Shown: positions 1 through 11,496 of the stretch, piece after piece
Position numbering within the stretch: the first letter of the stretch is position 1
Layout of the letters: every line of letters starts with the position of its first letter
NCBI GenBank assembly: GCA_021399435.1
Contig: JAJTUP010000008.1
Coordinates: 496,001-560,000 of the forward strand
From: Diaporthe sp. PMI_573
Taxonomy: Eukaryota > Ascomycota > Sordariomycetes > Diaporthales > Diaporthaceae
Length of the DNA: 64,000 nucleotides
Reading direction: 5' to 3'
Notes under the pieces: generated by a model
Databases searched by the model: none
Seen by the model: only the letters and a program-made list of their open reading frames with translations
What the model was told of the DNA's origin: nothing
Made by a program: the position numbers and the translations under genes

Positions 1-1680
1 ACCGAAAAGGAACAGCACAAGAAGCACAGCCAGGAGCTGCAGAAGTTGATTAAGCAACGCGACGAATCAGCACGGGTGGCCCAAGAAGCCGCAATTGAGG
101 TTGCTCGGCAGGAGATTACCCACGATATGGGTATTGCCAAAGAGAAGATCAGCATACGTCTGAAACAAGCTGAGGCAGAGAGCACTGCATTGAAAAAGGA
201 ACTCGATGCGGCGAGGCAACAGGTCTCGATGATTCAAGAAACGAACAAACAAGCCGACACGACAGCCAACGAGCTGAGATCCGAGCTGGAGACCGCACAA
301 GCTAATGCGGATAGACTCGGCAAGGAGGTGAATGAGAAGGACACGGAGATCCAAAAGGTCATTGGCCACAGTTCGACACAAGTCACGGACCTCGAAGCCA
401 AAGTTGCAGAAAAGGAGAGGGAACTTGCCCAACTTTCGGAAGATGCCCAAAAGTACGACAGGCAAGTACAGAAGGCTCTCGACAGCTTGAAGGAGTGGAC
501 AAAAAGCCATCAGGCTGTAAAGAGCTTTTTCTCCGAGCTCCGAAAGGCCCGAGATGGTGATCTCGATGGTGTCGAACCCAAGCTCAAAGCAATCTTGGAA
601 ATCGACATGCTGCATCAGGCCATCTTTCAGTACTGTCAAGCTCAGGGCAGGTGGGAGCCAAATGACGACAGAAGAACAGCAGATGAGCCCATCGCCAACG
701 AAGATGCCGGGGTAGACTCGCTGCCTAGTAGCCCACCGAAGCAAATGGCACCGAAAAGTCTTGCCACGAGAGTGCTGGACCTGGTTGGCCGTCGCGTAAC
801 AATCAGGAGTCCAAGTCACGGTGCGCCTTCCCCAAAACCTCCATCAGTGTCAGCAGAACAGGAGTACAGGCGATCAGCAAATCCACCAAGATCTATTATG
901 AAAGCAAGCAGCCAAAGCAACATCATCGAGGACGAAGACCTGAATGAGTTAGGAGCAAACCCCCAGTCAATCAGTCGAGCCAGCCGGGGCTCCTTCGGCC
1001 ACAGAACCTTCAAGCGGTCACTAGTACCTCGCGTGAGAGATGCCGAGGCACAAGAACAGATTGTCCAGGACATTGGGACCATTACTCGCAGTGATTTCGT
1101 CCGCGCACCCTACAACCGGCCCGTCTCGGGTACTAAACCTGGAGCCGAGAGCCTCGTCAGCCACGATGGAACTCGTGTTGGACGAGAACCAAAAAAGCGC
1201 AAGCAGGGGAACCGCCGGGGGGAGGGAACGCCCAGCAACCCGGCCAGTGTTGGTGCCGAAAACCCACGGCTATTGATTCAACACTTGACCCCTCCGGAAG
1301 GTCGAGTGAGCCATGGCGATGAATTCCAAGACCCGCCCAGTGCTCCACGTAAGAGAGCTCGCAAGAATTCAGGAGACTCGATTTCTCCCGTTCGCAACTT
1401 GTACTTCATACAGAGCGCATCCACAGCAGGAAGTGAGACTAGAAGAAAGGGACAGGATCAGCATGGAGCCGAAGACGAGGTCTCAGGCGGGCGAACAGCA
1501 TTGCTTCCACCGGAAGACAGTAGCCAAGATACACAGTTGCTCGACTACCCACGCCACCGCTCTTCGCACCAAAACGAGGATTCTCAAGACTCTATCACCC
1601 ACTCCCAGAGGGAACGAAGCGAACCTGCGGTTCCAACTCGTCGAGCCAGGGGTTTGCCATGGTACTATAAGTCCTTGTGA
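1..1680 (+). CDS. Coiled-coil protein, 5' end beyond the window
   Basis: The frame is open from base 1 to a TGA at 1678-1680 and no ATG is needed inside, so the gene starts to the left of the window. The first ~190 visible residues are a charged heptad-like coiled coil rich in Lys, Glu, Gln and Ala. The remaining ~350 residues are low-complexity and basic, rich in Ser, Pro and Arg, with several short KKRK/RKRAR clusters that could act as nuclear signals. The protein ends in GLPWYYKSL. I do not recognise a named domain. A nuclear or structural role is only inference from the coiled coil plus basic tail. No intron is needed in the visible part. Confidence 0.7.
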   Translation, partial: TEKEQHKKHSQELQKLIKQRDESARVAQEAAIEVARQEITHDMGIAKEKISIRLKQAEAESTALKKELDAARQQVSMIQETNKQADTTANELRSELETAQANADRLGKEVNEKDTEIQKVIGHSSTQVTDLEAKVAEKERELAQLSEDAQKYDRQVQKALDSLKEWTKSHQAVKSFFSELRKARDGDLDGVEPKLKAILEIDMLHQAIFQYCQAQGRWEPNDDRRTADEPIANEDAGVDSLPSSPPKQMAPKSLATRVLDLVGRRVTIRSPSHGAPSPKPPSVSAEQEYRRSANPPRSIMKASSQSNIIEDEDLNELGANPQSISRASRGSFGHRTFKRSLVPRVRDAEAQEQIVQDIGTITRSDFVRAPYNRPVSGTKPGAESLVSHDGTRVGREPKKRKQGNRRGEGTPSNPASVGAENPRLLIQHLTPPEGRVSHGDEFQDPPSAPRKRARKNSGDSISPVRNLYFIQSASTAGSETRRKGQDQHGAEDEVSGGRTALLPPEDSSQDTQLLDYPRHRSSHQNEDSQDSITHSQRERSEPAVPTRRARGLPWYYKSL

Positions 1681-3492
1681 TGGAAGCTCGAAGAACGATT
1701 GAAACCCGACCAAGTTGACAATGAGTGTGAGATTCCGTGTTGCTTGCTCAAAGGTCACGGGAAAAGCTGGGATCTGCAAGGGACGAAGGCAAGGACCAAA
1801 CATAGGTTTGATGTTGGTGAAGTTTGCTTAATTTTGGCGTGTCCGACTTTGGCGGACCAGGGCAAGCGTGAGGAAAGCGAAGATGGGCGGCGCGTAGCTT
1901 GAGATGAGTAGAATTGCTGAGGACAGGGATATTGTGACTTATAGCTCTCCAAAAACTAATCGAAGGTTGCTTCACATACAGCTCTGTGGCGCAGGTCTTA
2001 ATTGTTCCCATCACAGCCGTCATCTCGATCACAACTCGTGGAACAGACTAGGAAAAGAATGTCGTTGTCTTCGACTTGAACTGATCCTCATGATCCAGAG
2101 CTATTGGCATAGGGACGCCCTCCATCGAAGTAGGGGTCAAGCCAAGCCTGAATTCCGCGGCCCGTACTCTGCATCAGTAGTACCGTGCTTCCTCCAGTGC
2201 CTCCCATTCTCGGAAGCGCTGTATAAGAGTACCCGCACATAGACTTGACGAATCTCGATGTGTTTCGTTTGTGTCCTCGTATTTGTAGGCTGTCGTCCAA
2301 GCGCTGGTAGGACATGTAGTCATCTACCTATTTCCCTTTCGTTTCTGTTCGAGGAAAAGGACCTTTCTTCGCACTGTTTGATGTCAGCAAATCAGCCTGA
2401 CCAGCAAGTGCAATCCGATTGCCTGGACCCCGTCCACCCAGTCGCGGCGGCCATTTCACTCGTCGCCGAGCCTTTGTGCGCCGCAAAATCCCGAACTCAA
2501 CCTCTCCGCAACCTCGAACGTGGGCGCGGAGGACTCTGCTGCGGCGGGTTGGCGGAGGGTGGGAATGCGCTGGGCCAGCCTTGTCTGATGGGCACGACTG
2601 GATGGCGGGAGGCACGATCGGGGCGCCCAGGTTGGACGTATGGGGAAGTCATGGGCATTCGACTTGACGGGGCGCCATACCTATCGGGTCGTACTTGAGC
2701 ATGCTCATGGGCCCCGATGTGCGCGGGCGCGTGAACTGGTAGAAGAAGCCCGTCATGGCCATCGAGAGGAGCCGCACCGAGACGACACGGGATTTCACTG
2801 GCTCACATGCGCAACACGCGCTGGGAGTCAGTATCGGTCGGGGAGCTGGGGTGGGGTGGGGAGGGACTGTATGCGTGCGCACCTTTCTTGGCCATGGCTT
2901 GCTGTGTGGGATTGTCGTGGCCGGTTGGGAATGCGGACGGACGGACGGGCGACGGGTGAGGTTTGATTTTGGGTTGACGTCGGGATAGGCTAGGATGGGT
3001 GGTGTACCCCTGTCAGGGTTGGACCCTTGGAATGGGCTGCTTTGGTGGCTTGGCTCGACGTCTGGTCAGTATTTTCATGCAGACACACTTGCATCGAGGT
3101 GAGCGTGGTTCAGCTAGCAGTCATGGTGGCTCCATGATTTGATTGAACTAGATTTTCTATCTGACTGGTGCTATGCAGGGCATCATGTTTTGTTGAACAT
3201 TATCTCGCTGTTGACTAAACTTGGAGTGAATGATACTTATTGCTAGCCAGGCCCGCCCGTCTTCTCATCACGTCCTCCTCTGCTCACGCAAATGTGTGTC
3301 GACAATCTCGATCGCTACGTTTACTCAAATTATGCACTGGACACAAGACTGGGTACACACCTTCACCCATGAAGGTCTTGTGGCAGACCTCCGTCCTCGG
3401 TAAACCCTGAAGTCAACTCTCGGAATCACCTAAACGCTGGCTCTGTCATCTTCAATGGCCCATTTCTTGCCCTCATTTGGCAAGAAAGAGTC
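1681..3492. other. Intergenic, no gene seen
   Basis: The frames here are short and overlapping, without family resemblance. The stretch should hold the 3' UTR of the coiled-coil gene on the left and the 3' UTR of the minus-strand gene on the right, because the two genes converge. Confidence 0.6.
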
Positions 3493-4908
3493 TCAAAACT
3501 CTGTCGGGCTTCGCTCTGATCTCCGCCGCAATTTCCATTCCTGGATGTGTTTACGGATTAGTTCCGCTTCACGGCGGATCGTTGCATTCTCGGGATCCAG
3601 GGAACAAGCACGGTCGATGTTCAACCGGGTTTGCCAGTCACCGGTGTCGCTGAGCCGGTCTGCTTTCGCCACGTGGTACAGCTGAAGGGCATGCTGGTGG
3701 TCGCTCGGCTTGTGCCGAAGTGGCGGAGGGGGAAGGAATAGGTTAGGTGTAGCGTTGTATACGAGCTGCCTAATGGTGGATGGTTGCACCTCCTTCCGCT
3801 GTGAACCCTCTGCGGCGTTTTCCTGCTTCTCCAGCGCAAACAGCCAGGCCTTTGCCTGTCGCTGTTCCAGTTCGAAGTAAAGCTCGGCCAGCTCCGGCCA
3901 TGGGGACCCATCCGCCCTGCGTGGCAGGACCCCTTTGCTGTGGAGCACTATCAGCTCCTGCGCCGCGCGAGCAAATGTGTGTGCAGCGTCGACGGGCAGG
4001 TTGAAGGTCAGCTGCCCGTTACCTCGCCACAGCTGGCGGATTAGGGCTTGGACAATGTCGTTGGGCCGAGGCGTTTTGATCGGACTTCCCACCTCCATCT
4101 CGATGGCCCGGGCCAGGTTGTGCGCTATTCTGCCCTGGATTGTGAAGCTTTCAAAGCCTCGGAGGATGTCCCGATAGGGATGCAAGAGTCTTGAGGGGCA
4201 CAAGATCGGGATGTGCTCTTCGAGAAGGTCCTCGCAAGGACGGTGAAATCCGAGTGTATGCTCGGTGCAAAGCCCAAATCGATAGTAGCCGCTGTCAGCT
4301 CCATCCAGTGCCCGGCAGAAGTGGGCAAGGTCCTTCCAGAGAATCACGAATTCCTGCACTTTGGGGACGTGGGGACCTTTCAGACCAATTGCCTCGAGTG
4401 ACTGGTGAGTCTGACCCCATGGTTTCCCCGTGCCCGTTATGGAGCGGCCCTGCAACTCAATCTGATGAGTGATGTGAAAGTACTTGGAGAGCACTTCCAC
4501 GCGGCTTCGGGTCCATCTTCCGATACCCATGGTCACAATGGGGACCCGGGCAGCGTGAAAGATAGGTAGAAGGTTAAGAGTCTCAGATTTGATGAAGACG
4601 AGCTGGTTCTCCACCACCATCACTCTCCTTGCTCGTCTCTGGACTTCTTCATCCGGGTGGTTGAGGATCCCCGTATCTATCCTCCATGGCATCAGGGCGA
4701 GGTCTTGGTGTTCCCCAATATATATGCCGTTGTTTGTTGGATCTGACTTTTCCGGCCTGGGAAAGTCGCAAAGTATGTATCTAAGGATATGGTCTTGGAT
4801 TTCGAAAGGCAGGCATTTGAAGAAAGAAGGCAGGTTGCAATCCGATTTCGCTTCTGCATCGGTGAACCAAGCCGGAAGCTCCGGTGCTTGAGAGGTGGAG
4901 GCGTGCAT
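3493..4908 (-). CDS. Uncharacterised fungal protein with F-box-like N-terminus and TPR-like C-terminus
   Basis: A single-exon frame of 471 aa. I start it at the ATG at 4908; the frame extends four codons further to a TTG, which is unlikely to be used. Residues ~25-40 (LPFEIQDHILRYIL) resemble the F-box-like/2EXR segment found at the N-terminus of many fungal orphan proteins. The last ~70 residues (HALQLYHVAKADRL, then LNIDRACSLDPENATIRREA) read like one or two TPR helices. The middle is not recognisable. A role as substrate receptor in an SCF-type ligase is a guess from the N-terminal motif only. Confidence 0.7.
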   Translation of the reverse strand: MHASTSQAPELPAWFTDAEAKSDCNLPSFFKCLPFEIQDHILRYILCDFPRPEKSDPTNNGIYIGEHQDLALMPWRIDTGILNHPDEEVQRRARRVMVVENQLVFIKSETLNLLPIFHAARVPIVTMGIGRWTRSRVEVLSKYFHITHQIELQGRSITGTGKPWGQTHQSLEAIGLKGPHVPKVQEFVILWKDLAHFCRALDGADSGYYRFGLCTEHTLGFHRPCEDLLEEHIPILCPSRLLHPYRDILRGFESFTIQGRIAHNLARAIEMEVGSPIKTPRPNDIVQALIRQLWRGNGQLTFNLPVDAAHTFARAAQELIVLHSKGVLPRRADGSPWPELAELYFELEQRQAKAWLFALEKQENAAEGSQRKEVQPSTIRQLVYNATPNLFLPPPPLRHKPSDHQHALQLYHVAKADRLSDTGDWQTRLNIDRACSLDPENATIRREAELIRKHIQEWKLRRRSERSPTEF

Positions 4909-6213
4909 GCTGGCGGGCAACTATCGTGGATTCAATGTTGTTTTGGGAATATTATGCGTTCCTCTAGGGGCTTTGTTCATCTTTCGGCACGTTCCCAAGA
5001 CTGAGATGATAGGTACGTGAAAGATCAGAATGGTTCGAACTTATATACTGGTAAGTGGCAGGATTCCGTCCATTATTTCTCCCAATTCTTCTCAATGAAG
5101 TTGCTTTCAATACATGTCACGTACCTCTTCGTGCCTTCCTACCTGTCAATTCACTCAATATCTAGCGTGGACGACCGGGCAAATCCAAATTCCCTACAAA
5201 ATGTGACTAGCGTGTCTGGTCTTCTTCAGTCCTAGCAGACAAGTTCGAGTCCAGTATGGCGCTAACACTCTTCTATTTATTTCGTCTGCAATTAGTATCG
5301 AGTCTGTGCTTGTAACAAACCCTGCTGAGAGGACCTAGGACATGGCTCACTGCCAGGATTCAAAGCTCCCATTTTTGAGCTGGTTGCACGCGTCTGGGGT
5401 TGAATAAGCACACACACACACACACACACACATCCCCTGAACACTGAAACTACCGTACTTCACCTGAGAGCCTGGAAGTCACAGTTTGCAGAGAGATCAA
5501 CCTCAAAGAGACGACAGGTAATTAGCTCAGAGAAGGTGCAATGGAATACGGCAACATGCTCAACCTAAAGAAGATCCGTGGCATGCTTCTCTCTCCGCCC
5601 TTTCTCAGAACGACAGTTGACCAATAAAATCCAACGTCTTTCCTGGTCCTTTCCTTTCTTCCCCTCAAAATCCACGTTAATGGCGTGCTACAGGTGTCAG
5701 TCGGCCTTGCCTGACAGCCAGCTTTGAACGCTGACCACCCTCACGGCAAGACAGGCTGTTATCTACCTAGGGACAAAAACAGGCCGAACGCGAGTCTCCA
5801 GGGATGCAAAGGCCTGAGAAGATCCACGGGCGGCTGTTGTATAACATAAGCTTGAGCAGGCTACTGATCGAAGCATAGAAACTCGGGGCTGAGTTCTGGT
5901 CATCTCGTAAACCACCAATAGGAATTATGTGTCACCCGCCGCTGCAGCCGCTGTTGGCATGAAGTCATGGTTGACAAGTCACAGTCCGGGACTTCCCCAG
6001 AGTACTTATATGTGGGTTACTGCATTGTCCCCGTTTCCTCGGCTTATCCTTGGCCAGATGCACTCCATCCTCCCCGAAAACATTAGGCCGTGTGATGACC
6101 TATGGCACGCCTTTCCCCCCCTTACCATTCAGAAACAGAGGACCCTCGGAGTTCTCAAATCAGAAGAACTCATTATTTCCGTTGGAGGTTCCGTTGAATT
6201 GTAGACACAGAAA
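4909..6213. other. Intergenic region with a CA microsatellite
   Basis: This is the divergent upstream region of the minus-strand F-box-like gene and the plus-strand HET gene. No convincing frame is present; the small frames near 5929-6265 lack any family pattern. Confidence 0.6.
5409..5432. repeat. (CA)12 microsatellite
   Basis: Twelve perfect CA dinucleotides in the intergenic region upstream of the HET gene. Confidence 0.95.
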
Positions 6214-8723
6214 ATGGCATGCTGCTATTCGGGAGCGAAGTCAATCATCAAAAAGCTCTTCCTAAGCGACAGGAACGATGACCGTATCAAACGAGGAACG
6301 GTCCAAACACCTCCTATAAGTGATAACTCAGAGAATGGAGCACGCGATGATGATCATGATGATGGGGAAGACTATTCGCTGAACGGCATCGCTAATTCGT
6401 CAGCTCCCATTCAGGCCTTCGAAAGACTTGGTCACATTGGATCATGGCCTGCCTGGAAGCGCTTACTTGACTCACGACGCACTGGAGGCACCTTATTGTA
6501 CAGATCTTGGGTGTTGAGAAGAGTGCCCAATCCTACCCCTTTCAGGTTCCTACCCAGAGTGGAGGATGTACTGGCGGCACTGGAGTTCTCATACCAGAAT
6601 TGTATCTTAGAGGGCCCTCACAGGTCGGAACATCCGAAATCTATCCTCCACTGCACATCCCTTGACAAAATCGCAAACTTCGGCTGCTGTACTCGATGCA
6701 AGACTGTATATTGGGTACTCAGGCCTAAGTCCCCACTACTGGAACCGTACATGTATTCTGAAAAGGTGGTGATTTGGTGCTCCGAATGGGGAAATCTGGA
6801 AGCAGATGGAGCCAATGAGGTAGTCGTTGCAAAGGCTTTCGAGGAGGGAGTTGTTTTTTTGACAATAGGTGAGAGATCTCACATCACCGAGCTTATCCAA
6901 GCTTTGAAGTCAGCTAATAAAGAGGATTCAGGGGATGACAAGACTTCGTTCGACAAATTCTGGCTGGCCACCCTTCAGTTAGACCGTTGCTGGTCATTTG
7001 CCCAAAACATGCTCAACACGTGTCAACAGTTCCATGAATCTTGTCGGTACAATCGCAAGGGAGTCTCGCCGTACACACCCCGGAGACTGATCTCTATTTG
7101 GTCACACGCGATGGATCTCAGACTCATTGAAACCGATGAGTGTGGTGAGAACTTAGCAGATATGTCGACTTACACCGCACTATCCTATTCTTGGGGTACC
7201 GGCGGCAAGAACTACAAAACCACCCGCCAGAATCTATCAAAGAACAAGATACATTTGCCTTGGGAAAAACTTCCCGCTGTAAGTAGCCACGATTACCGAG
7301 TGTCAACGCGGCAGAATGCTGAAATAATGGGTTGTTCTAGACAATCACCGATGCTATACATGTGTGCAAAACCCTGGGAATCCCATATCTGTGGGTCGAT
7401 GCAATTTGCATCATTCAGAGCGATCGAAAAGACTGGGAAGAGCAAAGTGAGAAAATGCAAGAAGTTTATTCGAATTGTGTCGTTGCTCTGGCCGCCGAAG
7501 ACGCAGCAGATTGTGCTCGGGGGTTCCTACCACAGATTTTGCAGCAGCAAAGAGGCTTAATACCATGTTCTGGTAACTAAGACGAAATTTTGCAGACCTG
7601 GTCACACGTGTGGGCATATAAGTCCAGTCCGATAGCACTCTCGGCACGGGGCTGGACTCTATAGGCACGAATTCTAACGTGCCGCACGCTTTGGTTTACG
7701 TCTTTAGGCGTGGTTTGGGAATGTAACTAGGAATTTGCAGCTGTAGATAAAGCGAAAGTTAGAGATCTCTGGTCTCTAGCCTCTAGAGCAATCAGGTTGG
7801 CAACGTCAGGTTGCAGGAATATGACAGGGCTGACCGGTCTTGAAACTAGCTTTGATGAGAGCGAAGACGGCTAAGATATAACCTATTGGAATATAACAAA
7901 CTTTATTGCCTTGGGATTCCCTAAATTATGGTGTTATTTTGGGTACTCTATTGCAGAAAACTATTTAAGTCGGACTTTGATAAATTTGGCAGATAAACTT
8001 GTTGTACTGTCTGGACTTGCCAGCCTTCTTGCGAGCTCTATTGCGGAAGGTAATGTTGATTATCTTGCTGGTTACTGGAGAAAGAATCTGGCTGAGGGTC
8101 TACTCTGGCATGTAGAAGAGCCCTGCCGGAGATACTTGACATATATTGCTCCGTCTTGGTCCTGGGCGTCTATAGACGGCAAGATCTTATATTTTCGAGA
8201 ACGCAATTAGTTTCTATTTGAGAGCCACGTCGAAATTGAAGAAGCGGTCTGCCAAAAATCTCTTTTGGATCCTACAGGAAGTGTCTCCGGCGGCCACATT
8301 TTACTGGTCGGCGAGGTCGTGCCCGTAGATGTCGTGGTCATAAGTAGTTCTGCTCCCAGCCGAGGGAACTACGTCTCGAGATACCCCGGGTGGGGCGGTC
8401 ACTTTGGACGCGCCTATGAGGACCAACTTGTCTTTGTCTACCCTTTCGGAACTCCCAGAAAACGGCACTGGGAGGTACTCTGTGACGAAAGAATGCCTTT
8501 TACAGCCGAGTGCAAGCTCGAAGACCCCAGCGAGCGGGATCTTGACTGCAGTGCGGAGTCAGGAAGCCATCCTCAATTCTTTTGCCTTAGCATCGGACGA
8601 ATGCACCATCACTCAGCTATATCAAATATAGACGAATTCCGTCACTGGTGGCTTCTCCTGAAATCAGTGCCGCCCCGCGAACAGGTGTACAGGCGCATTG
8701 GGATCGGTTACTTTCATCGATAG
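6214..8723 (+). pseudogene. HET-domain (heterokaryon incompatibility) gene, disrupted by five in-frame stops
   Basis: Exon 1 is 6214-7278 (355 codons) and exon 2 starts at 7341 after a clean GTAAGT...CTAG intron (7279-7340, phase 0). Across the junction lies a HET domain: YTALSYSWGTGG before it, then TITDAIHVCKTLG and YLWVDAICIIQ after it. The same frame runs on to 8723 and carries further HET-family landmarks: ALSARGWTL, VVWECN, DKLVVLSGLASL, YIAPSWSWASIDGK and GSVSGGHILLVGEVVPV. It is interrupted by TAA 7578, TAG 7662, TAG 7728, TAA 7872 and TAG 8208. Each stop can arise from CAG or CAA by one C-to-T change, and no frameshift is needed, so the full ~815-codon protein is still legible. A shortened product of ~434 aa, ending after most of the HET domain, remains possible. 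HET proteins trigger cell death on fusion of unlike strains; this copy is probably inactive or reduced. Confidence 0.85.
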
Positions 8724-9723
8724 ACGCCAGATCTTTTCGAGCTCGCGGCTATTCAGGCTGTCACAATGATATAGATCCCATCTTTTACCCCAAGCGAGTG
8801 TTGAATGCCGAATAAATTTTATGCGATTCAGGCCTCGGGTAGGGCACCGATATTGGTGGCCAGATTCTTGTTCTCTGGGGGGAAAACAAATCTGTCGTGG
8901 TCAAGAAGCTGCTCGTGGACAGCTCGCTAATTTTCCAGTATACAGTCATCAGCAGCTTCAGAGAGGAGCACGAGAGCGTCGTCAGTCTTGAAGAGGATGA
9001 TATAGCCCACGACTGGGTCTTCGTACCGGCCCGCCCCTTGCTAGTTATTCTCATTCACTATTTTGTATATCTACGCCTGTATGAGTTCAAAGGAGCCGTG
9101 CTGGCATGACCTGGATCTGCTCGACCATTGTGTGCACGGGTTGCAGCACAGACCGATCTCTTATTTCCAGCAGACCGCATCCTTGCTCCATCAGCGAAAT
9201 TACAGTGTGCAAATAATCATCTGGGAGAGGGCAACGCAAGTGTATCAACATCTTCACTTTACGGATCACATTTACAGATAGAGCTGCCTTCTCCCGGACG
9301 CCTGCCTTGACGTCCAAAAATCTTGATATTCTTGTTATGTGCCGGTCGGAAAACCCCCCTCACCTTTGGGCTCACTATCTGCCCGAACACCGCCAGATGC
9401 TTTCGCACAACGCAATTCCAACAGCGGACGAAGAATCAAACAATACCGAGCTGGAATATCAGGATGAAGTGCTGTTGAAGGGCAGGCCCACTTGGAGCAG
9501 GCCATCGTTTCATCCCGCTTGCCTTCGGGAAGGCCCTCGAGGCCCTTCTATCTGCGAGCCACTATCATTCTGGACAGTATGTCGGGGAGCCACGCCATGA
9601 ACAGCCGTAGTCGAAGCACACAAATTTTCCCATTGGTTTAGCATTCTGAAGTTTTTGAGCGCATCCAAATAATATTTGGGGTGCCATGGGGTGGGCATGG
9701 ATCCCTGCCTGCGAGCGCGCTGC
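8724..9723. other. Intergenic, no gene seen
   Basis: This follows the HET pseudogene. Frames at 8897-9109 and 9063-9317 show no family pattern. Part could be decayed sequence, but I cannot identify a parent. Confidence 0.5.
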
Positions 9724-10005
9724 TCATTGTTTTCGACGCTCTCGTGAGTTGTTCTCATGATTGTGGGCCTAATTAGTCTCGTCAGTTTCGCACCAATTAT
9801 CAAGCATGGGACAAATGTACCTCTGTACCCGCCCACGGTACAACTGCCCTGCTTGAAGAGCGATGCCGATGACACCAAACACGATAGTGACTAGCGTATT
9901 CAGGTCCAGAGCCCAAGGACCACCGACGTCTTGGACGATGATGATTGTGCTATTGGAAGTGGCGAGAGGGAGGGTGTTCTTTTGCAATAGGGTAGTTGGC
10001 GCCAT
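9724..10005 (-). CDS. Possible small single-pass membrane protein (two exons)
   Basis: Reading from the ATG at 10005, exon 1 (10005-9829) encodes MAPTTLLQKNTLPLATSN and then a hydrophobic segment, LVTIVFGVIGIALQAG. A GTACAG...TTAG intron (9828-9769, phase 0) would join it to exon 2 (9768-9724), which adds a charged tail ending in RERRKQ. The 73-aa product would be an N-out/C-in membrane anchor with a basic tail. Small proteins of this shape are common and unnamed in filamentous fungi. There is no ATG earlier in frame, and the frame upstream is stopped near 10084. The alternative is chance; the splice sites and the hydrophobic helix are the only support. Confidence 0.35.
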
Positions 10006-11496
10006 GCCCTGCTCTATCTTGATCACCACAGGCTTTGATGCCTTGGTGCCAGATGTTGGTTCCTTTGAATGCCGAGGTTGTTAAGTAAGGAAACTTGCTC
10101 AGAGAAGAGACGGGAAAAGGATGGTATCAAGAATCATAGTATGGTGTATGGGTATTTGTGTTTGTGTGTGTGTGGGCTCTGAGCGAGGTCGACTGAATTG
10201 ATGAACACAAACGGAATGGCAAGGCTGTCGGGGAATTGTCTGGAACGAGAAGCAACACTCCGGACTTGTCGACACAATGTAGTATGCCAAAATGGTTGAT
10301 AAAAGGAGTGCGACTGAATTATGAACTCGAGTGGACGAAGACAAGCTGTTTAGACGATGCGGTTGTCTTTTAGTTGACTTGTAAACTCATTCGTCATCTG
10401 CTGGATACTGAGCATATGCATTCTATGCAAGAAGAGCTGTGGGGAAGGGATTTCCACACGCTGCAGTGGGCTTGCACCGGCAGCAGCATGAAGATCCAAA
10501 TAGAACTGGTCGGCTGTCAGACGCGTGCATGTAGGTTGAGGTCGCAGTCGATAGTGATTTTTTTTATGTTGGCGTGACAGTCAGATCAAGTCAGGCCGGC
10601 TCAAGACAATCCAACTGGTTCACGGCCAAGGGGAGGAAGTCAAACGGAAGAGAAAATGGAAGAAGAGTAACTCGAGGTTGAGCAACTCAAGATGGGTGAG
10701 GTGAAGGCTGGGTTTTGATCAGGGTAAATCTTTGGGAAGAGCGCCGTGTCTTATACCATCCCGACCAGCTGGATGGGTGTCCCTACCAAAATGACTGCAG
10801 CTTGAACTTGTCTGGATGTCGCTGCGTTCGAGCAGGGGGGGGCAGACCGTGGATGACAGGGGTACCGGGGTTGCTGTGGAGTGAGACAATCAGAGGCGAA
10901 GGCAACGACTGACACTACAGGCTTTCCCGAATTTCCTCATTGGTGTAATCGTGGAGGTAACACATACAGGCGACTACCCCGCTTGTTTGGGCCGGAAACT
11001 CACTGGGAATGTTGCGAGTATTTCTCAGCACATCTGCTTCGAGATCCAAATACGTGATGAGTACTACGTCAGTTTGGGCAGTTTGGCTTGCTCGGGTGTA
11101 GTTACTGGCCAGCTCGCAGCTCATGAGCGTCAGTGCCTTGGAAATATTCATTTATTGAATTGGAGCAGAGACGATACTGTCAAGTCACCAGCCTTATAGC
11201 TTCTCGCGAGGCGGACTCACGTTTTTCACAGCACAACCTGCTCATACACTTGCTGTGGTACTTTTGCACCTGATAAAGGATAGAAATATTCGTCACTTAC
11301 GCCGCCATGATCTGACCAAGGTTTACAGGTGAAGTAACAAGTTTTGGTTTTGTCTCGAATACCACTTGTTAACATTGGCAGGCTTTAAAAAGTCAGAAAT
11401 TTTCCTCATATTATCAATCACCTTATTCATGGTCATTCTCTTTATCAATCACAATAGAATAAAAGCGTTCTATTTTAGTGAGCAGATGCAATGCTA
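10006..11496. other. Intergenic, no gene seen
   Basis: No convincing coding frame. A GT-rich patch lies at about 10150-10176. The right part, 11200-11490, is AT-rich and would contain the 3' UTR of the isomerase gene. Confidence 0.55.

Noticed and set aside
67..819. 250-aa minus-strand frame opposite the coiled-coil gene
   Set aside because: Mirror of a repetitive charged coiled coil, giving Leu/Cys-rich noise.
8897..9109. 70-aa plus-strand frame after the HET pseudogene
   Set aside because: Considered as a continuation of the HET gene, but it is past the natural stop at 8721-8723 and has no HET-family features.
9510..9878. 122-aa minus-strand frame
   Set aside because: Overlaps the possible two-exon membrane protein in another frame and shows no family pattern.
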